The notes under the pieces: model-generated
Seen by the model: the letters and a program-made list of their open reading frames with translations, nothing else
Told to the model about the DNA's origin: nothing
Databases searched by the model: none
Translations under genes and position numbers: made by a program
Assembly: GCA_964653145.1 (NCBI GenBank)
Contig: CAZZCG010000015.1
Location: forward strand, 1-64,000
Reading direction: 5' to 3'
DNA length: 64,000 nt
Source: Pseudocalidococcus sp964653145
Lineage (GTDB): Bacteria > Cyanobacteriota > Cyanobacteriia > Thermosynechococcales > Thermosynechococcaceae
Part shown: positions 42,398 to 50,932 of the stretch, one piece after another
How the letters are laid out: every line of letters begins with the position of its first letter
How positions within the stretch are numbered: position 1 is the stretch's first letter

Positions 42398-42409
42398 GAC
42401 CTCGCCCAT
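42398..42409. other. Right attachment core (attR)
   Basis: GACCTCGCCCAT is identical to the tRNA-Leu 3' end at 33736-33747. The flanking bases differ immediately on the 5' side, and on the 3' side after one mismatch both copies read AAAA. Confidence 0.75.
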
Positions 42410-42591
42410 GAAAAAGAAGTCATGATTCATGTCCCGAAGCCCAGGCCATGGCGATTGGATGAACCTGCTACAATCACAGGCAAGTTAAGGGCAATCGGTA
42501 ACCCGGATTCTCGGAAAGTAATCCCCGCCATAGCTCTGGGAATATCGAATTGCTAGAAAAATTGTGTGGGTTGGGGCAGGAGACAACATCC

Positions 42592-43020
42592 ATGAATGCA
42601 GCCGAACAAGCCGTGGGACTGACCATGACATCTAAAATTGCGGCGGCGGTGAATATTGTCAAACAGACATTTCCCGATATGAAGGTGGATTTAAAGCCCT
42701 GGGCTAATGATCCCGACACCCGTGAATTAGTGGATCCCGACTCCATTGATTTAGCTTTTCACTTGCCCGGTTGGAGTCGTCGCTGCCAGGCCAGAAGTTT
42801 GTTATTCCAAATTCGCCTTTTTCGAGATCCGATTTCCGCAGAGCAGCGAGCCATTGGCATTGAAGCCATCGGTCTGAGTTTTCAGGGTGAACAGTGGCGA
42901 CTCTCCACCATTGGTCATTGGCAAATTACTGGGGAAAACCAGCCAACCCCCGAGGTACAACAGCAGCTTAAGCACATTTGTCAGCAAATTTTACTGGTGT
43001 TTAGCCCCAACCCTGCCTGA
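42592..43020 (+). CDS. Hypothetical cyanobacterial protein
   Basis: About 142 residues, soluble. I chose the ATG at 42592, with GGAGAC 7 bases upstream; the open frame starts at a TTG at 42550. Segments include AVNIVKQTFPDMKVDLKPWA, DPDSIDLAFHLPGWSRRCQA and LSFQGEQWRLSTIGHWQITG. No family with known function is recognised. It is the first gene beyond the element and is likely host DNA. Confidence 0.6.
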   Translation: MNAAEQAVGLTMTSKIAAAVNIVKQTFPDMKVDLKPWANDPDTRELVDPDSIDLAFHLPGWSRRCQARSLLFQIRLFRDPISAEQRAIGIEAIGLSFQGEQWRLSTIGHWQITGENQPTPEVQQQLKHICQQILLVFSPNPA

Positions 43021-43513
43021 AATCCCTCCAGGTTCCAACAACCATTCCCCTGTTTCCCAGCCCCATAGACTCCTTCACCCCCCTGTCTGCCCCATTGATC
43101 AAGATCACCAGCACGGCGTAGTCCCGATCATTGGAGGCGCGCAAAAACCGAGTTAGGTTGAATCTATGGAAGTCAAACAACACCAGCTTTATGGCCCGAT
43201 TGATTTCGCTGCAAAGCATCACCCAATGAGAAATTATTGTGTTGATCAATGTCACAGTTCCCTAGGCCAATTAAACGTAACTTTTAGTAAATGGCCCTGT
43301 TCATCCCTAGGACAGTTGCTATCGTAAAGGTACGGTTATCCAACGGCTCAAGGCTGCATGAAACCTACAGGCTAAGGGAATTAATTAACAAAGATTGTGA
43401 CAGTTGTTCGGTGATGGATGTTGTTTTACTTGGATACAGCGGATTGTTAAGTAATTGTTAATTACCGCACCGCTTGTTTGTTAACACTTGTGATTTGCGT
43501 GAGGTAAGCCCCC
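43021..43513. other. Intergenic region with a palindromic operator candidate
   Basis: No gene is supported; a minus-strand frame of 84 codons has unlikely composition. GTAATT-GTT-AATTAC at 43451-43465 is a perfect inverted repeat 48 bases before the next gene and is a candidate regulator site. Several GTTAA steps surround it. GTGAGGTAAG precedes the GTG start of the next gene. Confidence 0.4.
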
Positions 43514-44344
43514 GTGACACTAACTCGACAAGCGCCCTGGCATCGCACTCCTATCACGATTATTGCGGCCCTAGCCTTACTCTGGGGCACTGAAACCGCT
43601 GTTCAATCTTGGCATCAACCCGCCCAGGCCCAACTCCCACTGAGCCAATCCCTTCCTGAAAGCCCGGACACCTCAGTCCAGGATCCCCTCCAAAGTCCGT
43701 TTCCCCTACCCTGGGCCTGGATTGAACAGCAGCAGCAGCAAGCCCAACGGCAACAGCAATCCCAGCGGGCAGTTTACTATTCGGATTTATTTGTTTCTCC
43801 CGATGGACTCTACCAGGCCCAGGCCGAATTGGTGCTCACCGCTACCCCTGACTTTGCTCAAAACCATTTAGTCAGCACCTTGACCGTGACCCAACTCCAA
43901 ACCGGGGCCAGCCAACAGTGGCAAAGTCAGACCTTCCTAGATCCGGGGATGCGGCAAGAGTTACCGGCTAATGAAGCGGGGCTAATTGCGGTATTTTGGC
44001 CAGTGGGTTGGTCAGCCTCCGGGGAGCAATTACTCGTGCGTCAAGTTCAGGGAATCTTCTCCACGGATTTTGTTTCCGACTCAGCGGTAATTTGGTCTCG
44101 GCCTCAGCAGGCGTTGCACGCAATTTGGCCCCAGCAAGCGGACTATGACCATGCCATTGTTTTAGGTTGGAGCCATGAGCAGACTCAGCAAGTTCTATTC
44201 CGGACTGAAGTCATGGGAGAGGCCCAGGGGCAAATTTGGGCCGTTGACAGCAATCAAGAAACCCTCGCCACAACCACTGATTATCCCCGAGTTTTTGGGC
44301 AAACCCTACCCGCCACAAGCCAAGCCCAAGTGTCCCAGCCTTAG
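43514..44344 (+). CDS. Secreted cyanobacterial protein, unknown function
   Basis: A 276-residue protein starting with GTG. A signal peptide (TPITIIAALALLWGTETAVQ ... PAQAQ) is followed by a Gln-rich stretch (about residues 67-85) and a beta-rich domain with VSPDGLYQAQAELVLTATPD and AGLIAVFWPVGWSASGEQLL. That last pattern is shared by cyanobacterial exported proteins of unknown role as I recall. Periplasmic location is inferred. The gene is convergent with ruvB, 24 bases apart. Confidence 0.65.
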   Translation: MTLTRQAPWHRTPITIIAALALLWGTETAVQSWHQPAQAQLPLSQSLPESPDTSVQDPLQSPFPLPWAWIEQQQQQAQRQQQSQRAVYYSDLFVSPDGLYQAQAELVLTATPDFAQNHLVSTLTVTQLQTGASQQWQSQTFLDPGMRQELPANEAGLIAVFWPVGWSASGEQLLVRQVQGIFSTDFVSDSAVIWSRPQQALHAIWPQQADYDHAIVLGWSHEQTQQVLFRTEVMGEAQGQIWAVDSNQETLATTTDYPRVFGQTLPATSQAQVSQP

Positions 44345-44368
44345 GTTTTACTTTTCCTTGAGGCACCC

Positions 44369-45433
44369 TTAGGGCAGTAGGGGCAGTTGTTCGGTGGGGG
44401 GGTGATTGCCGAGATGAGCCCAGGCCGGGGGAGTTGCCACACGACCGCGGGGTGTACGTTGGAGATAGCCAATTTGCATCAAGTAGGGTTCGTAGACTTC
44501 TTCAATGGTTTGGGCATCCTCCCCCGTGGCTGCAGCTAAGGCTTCTAAACCCACCGGCCCACCCTGATAGGATTCAATCATCACCTGTAGCAACCGCCGA
44601 TCAGTCCAATCCAGGCCCCGCGGGTCAACATTAAACAATTCCAACGCAGCCTGGGCAATCTCAGCGGTAATTTTTCCTTCATGCTTAACTGCCGCGTAGT
44701 CCCGCACCCGTTTGAGCAGTCGATTGGCAATTCGCGGGGTTCCCCGGGCTCGACGGGCAATTTCTAAGGCAGCATCGGGGGTAACTTCAGTTTGTAAGAC
44801 CTCGGCTGTGCGCTGAACAATCTGACTCAATTCTTCCGGATCGTAAAAGCGTAACCGTTGAATCAGACCAAATCGATCCCGCAACGGAGAGGTTAAGGCA
44901 CCTGCGCGGGTTGTGGCTCCCACTAACGTGAAGGGGTTTAGGTCTAAACTACGACTGCGGGCTCCCTGACCTTTGCCAATGGTAATGTCTAAGCGAAGAT
45001 CCTCCATGGCAGGGTAGAGAAGTTCTTCCGTCATGCGGCTGAGGCGATGAATTTCGTCAATGAATAAAATATCCCCTGGCTTCAGATTCACCAACAGGCC
45101 CACAATATCCCGCGGCCGTTCAAGGGCTGGGGCACTGGTTACTTTGCAGGTCACCCCCATTTCTGCCGCCAAAATTAGGGCAATGGTGGTTTTCCCCAGG
45201 CCTGGGGGGCCGTACAACAGCAAGTGATCTAAGCTTTCTTGGCGAGACTGGGCTGCTTGAATGGCAATGTGGAGGACATCTTTTAGCTCGGCTTGCCCGA
45301 TGTATTCCCCTAGGGTTTGGGGACGAATTTTTTCCTCGTGGCGATTTGGAACTTCCTCCGGCAAGGGCCTGGCCTGGAGAAGATTGGGGGTTGTATTTGG
45401 ATCAGGAGGACTGGCAGAGGACAGAATAGCCAT
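44369..45433 (-). CDS. ruvB: Holliday junction branch-migration helicase RuvB
   Basis: A 354-residue AAA+ motor that drives RuvA-bound Holliday junctions. Motifs are IRPQTLGEYIGQ, Walker A LLLYGPPGLGKTT, Walker B ILFIDEIHRLSR, the arginine-finger region VGATTRAGALTSPLRDRFGL, and the C-terminal winged helix (GPVGLEALAAATGEDAQTIE, YLQRTPRGR). The length is normal with a short N-terminal extension. It is downstream of the P-type ATPase gene on the same strand after about 106 bases; the grouping is probably incidental. Confidence 0.97.
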   Translation of the reverse strand: MAILSSASPPDPNTTPNLLQARPLPEEVPNRHEEKIRPQTLGEYIGQAELKDVLHIAIQAAQSRQESLDHLLLYGPPGLGKTTIALILAAEMGVTCKVTSAPALERPRDIVGLLVNLKPGDILFIDEIHRLSRMTEELLYPAMEDLRLDITIGKGQGARSRSLDLNPFTLVGATTRAGALTSPLRDRFGLIQRLRFYDPEELSQIVQRTAEVLQTEVTPDAALEIARRARGTPRIANRLLKRVRDYAAVKHEGKITAEIAQAALELFNVDPRGLDWTDRRLLQVMIESYQGGPVGLEALAAATGEDAQTIEEVYEPYLMQIGYLQRTPRGRVATPPAWAHLGNHPPTEQLPLLP

Positions 45434-45539
45434 AGGTGCTGGGAAAATCCCCGAAGCGTCTTAGGGATATTTTAGGCGTGGGGCGGGGTTGAGGGGGTTG
45501 GGAGTTCGCCTAGGTGACTGAAGATAGCGGGGACGCAAG

Positions 45540-48041
45540 TTAACTTAAACTCACCCCCAAAAAGCGATCCAAAAGCCGCCAGCGCCAAAAAGCCCGTAAA
45601 ATTAAGCCCCAGGCCAGGACAATCAACACACAAATCCCGTAATCCTGCCAGCGCAATAGCTCCAATTCCAAGAAATCCCGTAAACGTGGGCTGAGCAAAA
45701 TTAGGATATAGCCACCGAACAAAAGACTGGTCATGACAGGATATCGCCAATTTTGACTTAAGGGCGCGCCGCCAACCCAGGCCCCGTGGGGCGGTTTGAG
45801 GAAAAGGATCATTGCCAAGGAAGCCAGCATCAACACCGTCACGAGGGCACTCCGGGCGATGGCCACCCCATCACGAATTTGCTCACGGCGGACTAGATCA
45901 CTGATTTTTTCCAGGGGAATGTTGCCTTGAATCACATCCACTAGGGGGAGAATTTGATTGGCCAGATACCCCCAATAGACCAACATCCCCAAGAGTCCCA
46001 AGGTGAGGGAAGCCGGTAAAACAAAATGCAGGAGGGAGGGAATTAGGGGTTTTTCTTGCCGCGGCCCAGGAACGGCCCAGAGGGCTAGACCGATGGTTGG
46101 AATCCCCACCCCAAACAGAGTCAAGAGCGAGTTTTGCTTAATCATCAAAGGAAATACCCGTCCTGCCATCACGGTGGTTATGAACAGGAGGCTAAAGCTA
46201 ATTACCCGCACCAAAAATAGCCGCGTCACATCCTGAATCCCATTGTGAATTCGTTGTCCTTCTCGGAATGCCGCCGGGAGAGCCGCAAAGGAGTCATGGC
46301 GCAAAATAATATCAGCAACCCCGCGGGTAATTGCACTTCCACTTTCCATGGCAATGCCGATGTTGGCCTGCTTGAGGGATAGCACATCATTCACCCCATC
46401 TCCAATCATCGCCACATGCAAGCCCTGATCCCGCAATGCTTGAACCAATTGTTGTTTCTGTTCTGGGGTAATTCGGCCAAAAATCGTGGTGTCTTTGGCG
46501 GCCTGTTGAAATTGCAGGGGGGATAATTGGGCCAATTCGGCTCCAGAAATTATTCGCAGTTCCCCTCCCAAGGCTTCTCCCACTCCCACTTGTTTCGCCA
46601 GGGCCAGGACAGTTTTGGGATGATCTCCAGAAATAATTTTGATCTGAATCCCGGCCTGGGTAAACCGTTGCAAAACCTCTTGGCTTTTCGGACGCAGTTG
46701 ATCCTGAAGGAAGACCAGGCCCAGGGGGGTGAGGTGCAGGGGCAGTTGGGGTGGTTTTTGGGGATCGGGCCAGGCCGGTTCTGTTTCACTGGCTGCTACC
46801 ATTAAGACCCGCGTCCCGTGGGAAATGGCTGTTTCAATTTCAACTAAAATCTCGCTGGTCAGACGGTCTCCAGGAAATAACACATCCGGTGCACCGAGCA
46901 GTATTACCCCCGACTCGTTCTCCCAGGCCAGGGCACTCCACTTATGGCTTGAAGCAAAGGGAATTTCTAAGCGATGGGGTTGATACTCCCCTGGACAGGC
47001 CTGGGCAATGGCAGCACTGGTTAGGTTGGCGACCGTCAGACTGTGGGCATAGCGGCCTAATTTTGCCCGTAAGTCCGATTCAGAACCCGTGAGAGGATGT
47101 ACTTTTTCCACTTCCAGGGCGTTGGCGGTGAGAGTTCCCGTTTTGTCTAAACAGAGGACATTGATATTACTCAAAGACTCCATGGCATTGGCCTGTTGAA
47201 CCAAGACCTCCTGTTTGGCAATTCGCACGGCCCCCACGGCGTAGGTCAAGGTTACCGTCAGATACAGACCCACGGGGACCAATCCTGCAACAACCGCCGC
47301 GGTCTGCACCGCCATGGGAAAACTACTCAGACCCACCAACAGTGACAGCAGAACCAATATCCACAGGAACATCGCCAAAACTAAAATCACGCGGATGATC
47401 AGATTAATATCCTGCTGGAGGGGAGTGAGATTTCGGCGAAAGGCTTTGGCACTGGCGGTAAATTGATTGGCGGTACTGGCAGCTCCCACCTGCTCGGCCT
47501 GGTAATGGGCAAATCCCTGGACACAATAGCTGCCGGAATAAACCAGATCTCCCAGTTGCTTATTGATTAGGTCCGATTCACCCGTCAAAAGGGATTCATC
47601 CACCTGCACCTGGCCTGGGCCGACAATCCGACCATCAGCAATAATTTGATCCCCAGGCCGGATGATTAAAATGTCGTCCTGAACCACCAAGTCCGGCGTC
47701 AGCGAAATTTCCGCACCATCTCGCAACACAGCCACATGGGGACGGGTCAGCAGGGCAATCTGATCCAGTTGTTGTTTCGCCCGCACCTCCTGCACCAAAC
47801 TCAGAACGGTATTGAGAAAAACCACAACCACAATCACGAGGACATCCCCCGGTCGCCCCAGACCCAGCAAAACCAGGCTGATGAAAAAAAACACGCCATT
47901 AATGAACGTGAGCAAATTATCTTTGAGAATTTCTTTATAGGTGCGGGTGGTTGCTGGGGGTTGGTGGTTAGCGAGGCCGCGGTGGCGACGTTCCTCAACC
48001 TCAGGAGTCGTTAAGCCGGTTAATTCCGTTTGGACAGTCAT
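45540..48041 (-). CDS. Cation-translocating P-type ATPase
   Basis: About 833 residues. Key motifs are VDESLLTGES (actuator), CLDKTGTLTA (phosphorylated Asp), IFGRITPEQKQQLVQALRDQ and MIGDGVNDVLSLKQANIGIA. Hydrophobic pairs occur near the N terminus (LLTFINGVFFFISLVLLGLG), in the middle and as several C-terminal spans. There is no N-terminal metal-binding Cys domain, so it is not a copper or cadmium pump; it resembles Ca2+/Mg2+-type or HAD-IC pumps. I chose the ATG at 48041; a GTG at 48065 is possible. A universal stress protein gene lies 72 bases upstream on the same strand. Substrate unknown. Confidence 0.85.
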   Translation of the reverse strand: MTVQTELTGLTTPEVEERRHRGLANHQPPATTRTYKEILKDNLLTFINGVFFFISLVLLGLGRPGDVLVIVVVVFLNTVLSLVQEVRAKQQLDQIALLTRPHVAVLRDGAEISLTPDLVVQDDILIIRPGDQIIADGRIVGPGQVQVDESLLTGESDLINKQLGDLVYSGSYCVQGFAHYQAEQVGAASTANQFTASAKAFRRNLTPLQQDINLIIRVILVLAMFLWILVLLSLLVGLSSFPMAVQTAAVVAGLVPVGLYLTVTLTYAVGAVRIAKQEVLVQQANAMESLSNINVLCLDKTGTLTANALEVEKVHPLTGSESDLRAKLGRYAHSLTVANLTSAAIAQACPGEYQPHRLEIPFASSHKWSALAWENESGVILLGAPDVLFPGDRLTSEILVEIETAISHGTRVLMVAASETEPAWPDPQKPPQLPLHLTPLGLVFLQDQLRPKSQEVLQRFTQAGIQIKIISGDHPKTVLALAKQVGVGEALGGELRIISGAELAQLSPLQFQQAAKDTTIFGRITPEQKQQLVQALRDQGLHVAMIGDGVNDVLSLKQANIGIAMESGSAITRGVADIILRHDSFAALPAAFREGQRIHNGIQDVTRLFLVRVISFSLLFITTVMAGRVFPLMIKQNSLLTLFGVGIPTIGLALWAVPGPRQEKPLIPSLLHFVLPASLTLGLLGMLVYWGYLANQILPLVDVIQGNIPLEKISDLVRREQIRDGVAIARSALVTVLMLASLAMILFLKPPHGAWVGGAPLSQNWRYPVMTSLLFGGYILILLSPRLRDFLELELLRWQDYGICVLIVLAWGLILRAFWRWRLLDRFLGVSLS

Positions 48042-48113
48042 TGGGGCTAGGGCACAGTGTTCCACAACATTGAGGTCAGCCGATGGAGAGGATCAGAACC
48101 AGTTGCATCCTAC

Positions 48114-48551
48114 TTAAAAACTGGATTTAACCACAAAAACTGAACAGGGAGCCTCCTCTACCACTTGGGCACTCACAGAACCTTGCAAAATTCGCGAAAC
48201 TCCCACCAAACCCCGACTGCCGAGGATAATCAATTGGGCCTGGTGAATGTGGGCAAGACGGACAATTTCCGCAGCCGGTTCTCCCTCGGTTAATTCCGTA
48301 GCAATATCAACAATGCCCTCAAAGGTTTCGTCAATCTCGGCGGCATAGTTCTCAAGCTGGGTTGAAATCTGTTCCAAGTGTGCAGCAGGTTTGGCCACAT
48401 CAGCGGGCTGGCCCACGCCTAGCTCTTGGGGTGAGATCACATGGGTGAGAATGATCAGACTTTCAGGGGGCAAATCCAATTGACACAGGGCTTGGATGAC
48501 GCGCTCCCCCATGTCTGAATCATCCACGGCTACTAACACACGATTAAACAC
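48114..48551 (-). CDS. Universal stress protein, UspA family
   Basis: A 145-residue single Usp domain. The N terminus is FNRVLVAVDDSDMGERVIQA and the ATP-binding loop is LGSRGLVGVSRILQGSVSAQ followed by VVEEAPCSVFVVK, matching the G-x2-G-x9-G-S pattern of ATP-binding Usps. It probably shares a transcript with the P-type ATPase downstream, a frequent pairing of Usp with ion transporters. Confidence 0.9.
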   Translation of the reverse strand: MFNRVLVAVDDSDMGERVIQALCQLDLPPESLIILTHVISPQELGVGQPADVAKPAAHLEQISTQLENYAAEIDETFEGIVDIATELTEGEPAAEIVRLAHIHQAQLIILGSRGLVGVSRILQGSVSAQVVEEAPCSVFVVKSSF

Positions 48552-49243
48552 TGGGCTTTTCTGACCTCAATTGTTCCCCTAGTATATCCAGGCCTGGGCT
48601 AACCTTTATTTGAGGCGATAACGAAGGACTTTTCTAACCCAAAGCCAGAATCATCATCCAGTAAATTAGGACTAGAGTCATTTCACTAAGGTACAAAACC
48701 CCAAAATGGTGGAATCGGCATCGAATCCTAGGTTTGCGTGTCTTACTATCGGCAGAAATGACAATTATGTACATGGCTACCGAGCCCAACTAGTCTTTAC
48801 ATATCTGATGTTCCAAGCAATACAAGAATTTTGAGAGTATATTGCCTTTTTGCAGAACTCAGTAAATACCTCTGATATTGGGATGAATGAACCCATGACT
48901 AGCTCAAAAAACTTGAAATCATAGCTTTCCAGTATCTGGTGTATATGCTTGATAAGAGTAATCGTTCATTTAATTTTTCTTCTGTACCAAGCTGAGAATT
49001 CATGAGAAAATCCAATCCCTTTTCATGGATTCTAATTCTTACAACATCAGCCGAAATAAAACAATTCAAACAGTTTAAGGAAATATTTTTAATCATTCTT
49101 ATTGTTTCTATATTGATATAAAAACTCCAGCTATACTAACAGCAACTGTCGAAGTAGTGTTCCTAATAATTATTGACGTTCAACACTAGCGGTACTTTCC
49201 AAGGGTATCGCGAGATCTACATAACTTAATAGGACATTACTGA
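48552..49243. other. Intergenic region of 690 bases, no supported gene
   Basis: AT-rich, with no convincing coding frame. A minus-strand frame of 65 codons at 48899-49096 lacks a ribosome binding site and recognisable sequence. The promoter of the downstream radical SAM gene must lie in the last part. Confidence 0.4.
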
Positions 49244-50845
49244 ATGAAAGCATTATTACTTTATCCAAAATTTCCCCAGTCTTTTTGGTCCTATGATCGC
49301 TTTTTGAAGATTGTTGGACTTAAGGCTGTAATGCCACCCCTGGGAATAATTACTGTAGCGGCCCTACTTCCACCCGATTGGGATCTCCGTTTTTGTGATC
49401 GGAATGTTGCCCTGGAATCCGAGGGGGATTGGTCGTGGTGTGATCTGGTAATTATTTCCGCCATGTTAGTGCAGAAACAAGATTTCCACAGCTTGATTCA
49501 AAAAGCAGTCCATCTCGGTAAAAAAGTAGCAGTGGGCGGCCCCTATCCCACCTCTGTTCCCCAAGATGCTATAGCGTCAGGGGCAAATTTTCTAGTTTTA
49601 GATGAAGGCGAGTTGACAATCCCGCAATTTCTCAAGGCCATCGAGAAGGGAGAAAACCAAGGTATCTTCCGAGCCTGTGAAAAACCAGATGTGACCACTA
49701 CCCCCAGGCCCCGCTTTGATCTGCTGAAACTCAATGCCTATTCAATGATGGCGATGCAATTTTCCCGCGGTTGCCCCTTTAACTGTGAATTTTGTGACAT
49801 TATTTCTCTCTATGGCCGCAAATCCCGCACAAAAGACCCCGACCAGGCCCTGGCAGAATTGCAAACCCTGTATGACTTAGGTTGGCGCGGTTCAGTTTTT
49901 ATTGTGGACGATAATTTTATTGGTAACCAGCGAAATGTCAAACTGTTTCTCAGAAAACTAATTCCCTGGCTAGAGGCTCGGAATTACCCCTTTTCTTTCC
50001 TGACAGAAGCCTCCGTTAACTTGGCGGAAGACGAAGAACTCCTAGATTTAATGGGCCAGGCCGGGTTTTATGGAGTTTTTCTTGGCATTGAAACTCCCGA
50101 TCAAGACAGCCTTCAGGTTACCCGAAAAGTCCAAAATACCCGAAATCCCTTGGTCGAAGCCTGTCAGAAAATTAACGATGCGGGCCTGATGATTTATGCT
50201 GGCTTTATCTTGGGTTTTGATGGGGAACGCACAGGGGCGGGGCAACGCATTCAAGCATTTATCGAGCAAACTACTATTCCACAACCGATGCTGGGGATTC
50301 TCCAGGCCCTGCCCAATACTGCTCTCTGGGATCGCCTCAAACGGGAAGGTCGTTTAATTGAAAATCAGGATAGCCTAATTGGGGATCAAAACACCCTGAT
50401 GAACTTCATCCCAACGCGCCCAATTCCTGAAATTGCTCAAGACTATGTCACTGGGTTTTGGGAAATGTATGAGCCCAACCAGTATCTTAGGCGTAGTTTT
50501 GAACATTGCCTCCGGTTACGCCCCTCAATCAAACAACGACAATCGGTGAAATTTCCACTGCTGGCAAAAATTCGACTCCTGGCCTGGGTGATCTGGCATC
50601 AAGGCATTCTCATGGCTGATATCCGGCAACAGTTTTGGCATCAACTTTTTACCCTTTTGCTGCAACGGCCTGACCTTTTAACCCAATACTTTAGCCTTTG
50701 CGGCATTGGAGAGCATTATTGGGATTACCGAAAACTCGCCCGAACTCGAATCACAGAACAATTAGGCTTTGACCCCTTGGTAACCACTACTGAGCAACTC
50801 AATATCAGTCATTCTGCATTACAGTCATTGGTTGCTGTTGAATAA
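49244..50845 (+). CDS. B12-binding-domain radical SAM protein
   Basis: A 533-residue protein. The N-terminal B12-binding-like domain includes VMPPLGIITVAALLPPDWDL and LGKKVAVGGPYPTSVPQDAI; the radical SAM core has the cluster-binding RGCPFNCEFCDI (C177, C181, C184), then GSVFIVDDNFIGNQRNVKLF, FGVFLGIETPDQ-type strands and ILGFDGERTGAG. The C-terminal 150 residues fit the DUF4070 tail of this family. Related cyanobacterial and proteobacterial proteins modify hopanoids or other lipids, or tetrapyrroles; the substrate here is unknown. It is monocistronic. Confidence 0.85.
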   Translation: MKALLLYPKFPQSFWSYDRFLKIVGLKAVMPPLGIITVAALLPPDWDLRFCDRNVALESEGDWSWCDLVIISAMLVQKQDFHSLIQKAVHLGKKVAVGGPYPTSVPQDAIASGANFLVLDEGELTIPQFLKAIEKGENQGIFRACEKPDVTTTPRPRFDLLKLNAYSMMAMQFSRGCPFNCEFCDIISLYGRKSRTKDPDQALAELQTLYDLGWRGSVFIVDDNFIGNQRNVKLFLRKLIPWLEARNYPFSFLTEASVNLAEDEELLDLMGQAGFYGVFLGIETPDQDSLQVTRKVQNTRNPLVEACQKINDAGLMIYAGFILGFDGERTGAGQRIQAFIEQTTIPQPMLGILQALPNTALWDRLKREGRLIENQDSLIGDQNTLMNFIPTRPIPEIAQDYVTGFWEMYEPNQYLRRSFEHCLRLRPSIKQRQSVKFPLLAKIRLLAWVIWHQGILMADIRQQFWHQLFTLLLQRPDLLTQYFSLCGIGEHYWDYRKLARTRITEQLGFDPLVTTTEQLNISHSALQSLVAVE

Positions 50846-50932
50846 AAAAGACGGAAGTTTAACCCTCCGCCTCGTAGTTAATGAATTTATCGTGTGAATT
50901 TAAGAAATTGACTGATAACGAAGAATTAAATC

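Larger units (their letters stand above)
33748..42409 (+). mobile_element. Integrase-less element of 8.66 kb inserted at tRNA-Leu
   Basis: The element lies between two copies of a 12-base tRNA-derived sequence and leaves the tRNA intact on the left. It encodes two blocks: a rightward replication/modification block (33914-39321) and a leftward recombination block (39512-41280), plus a short rightward pair (41497-42088). Products include an AlpA-like regulator, primase-helicase, MT-A70 methyltransferase, RusA-like resolvase, Rad52-like annealing protein, SWIM protein and an excisionase-like protein. I find no tyrosine or serine integrase, no structural phage genes and no relaxase. The CCAGGCC heptamer is frequent throughout (I count about 28), like the host core, so the element is well adapted to this lineage. 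Confidence 0.75.

Noticed and set aside
42422..42556. 44-codon frame just right of attR
   Set aside because: Too short and not coupled to another gene; could be a truncated gene fragment but nothing supports translation.
43001..43255. 84-codon minus-strand frame after the 42592 gene
   Set aside because: Overlaps the end of the upstream gene, no ribosome binding site and unlikely composition.
48899..49096. 65-codon minus-strand frame in the intergenic region
   Set aside because: No upstream ribosome binding site and no recognisable sequence; AT-rich DNA gives such frames by chance.
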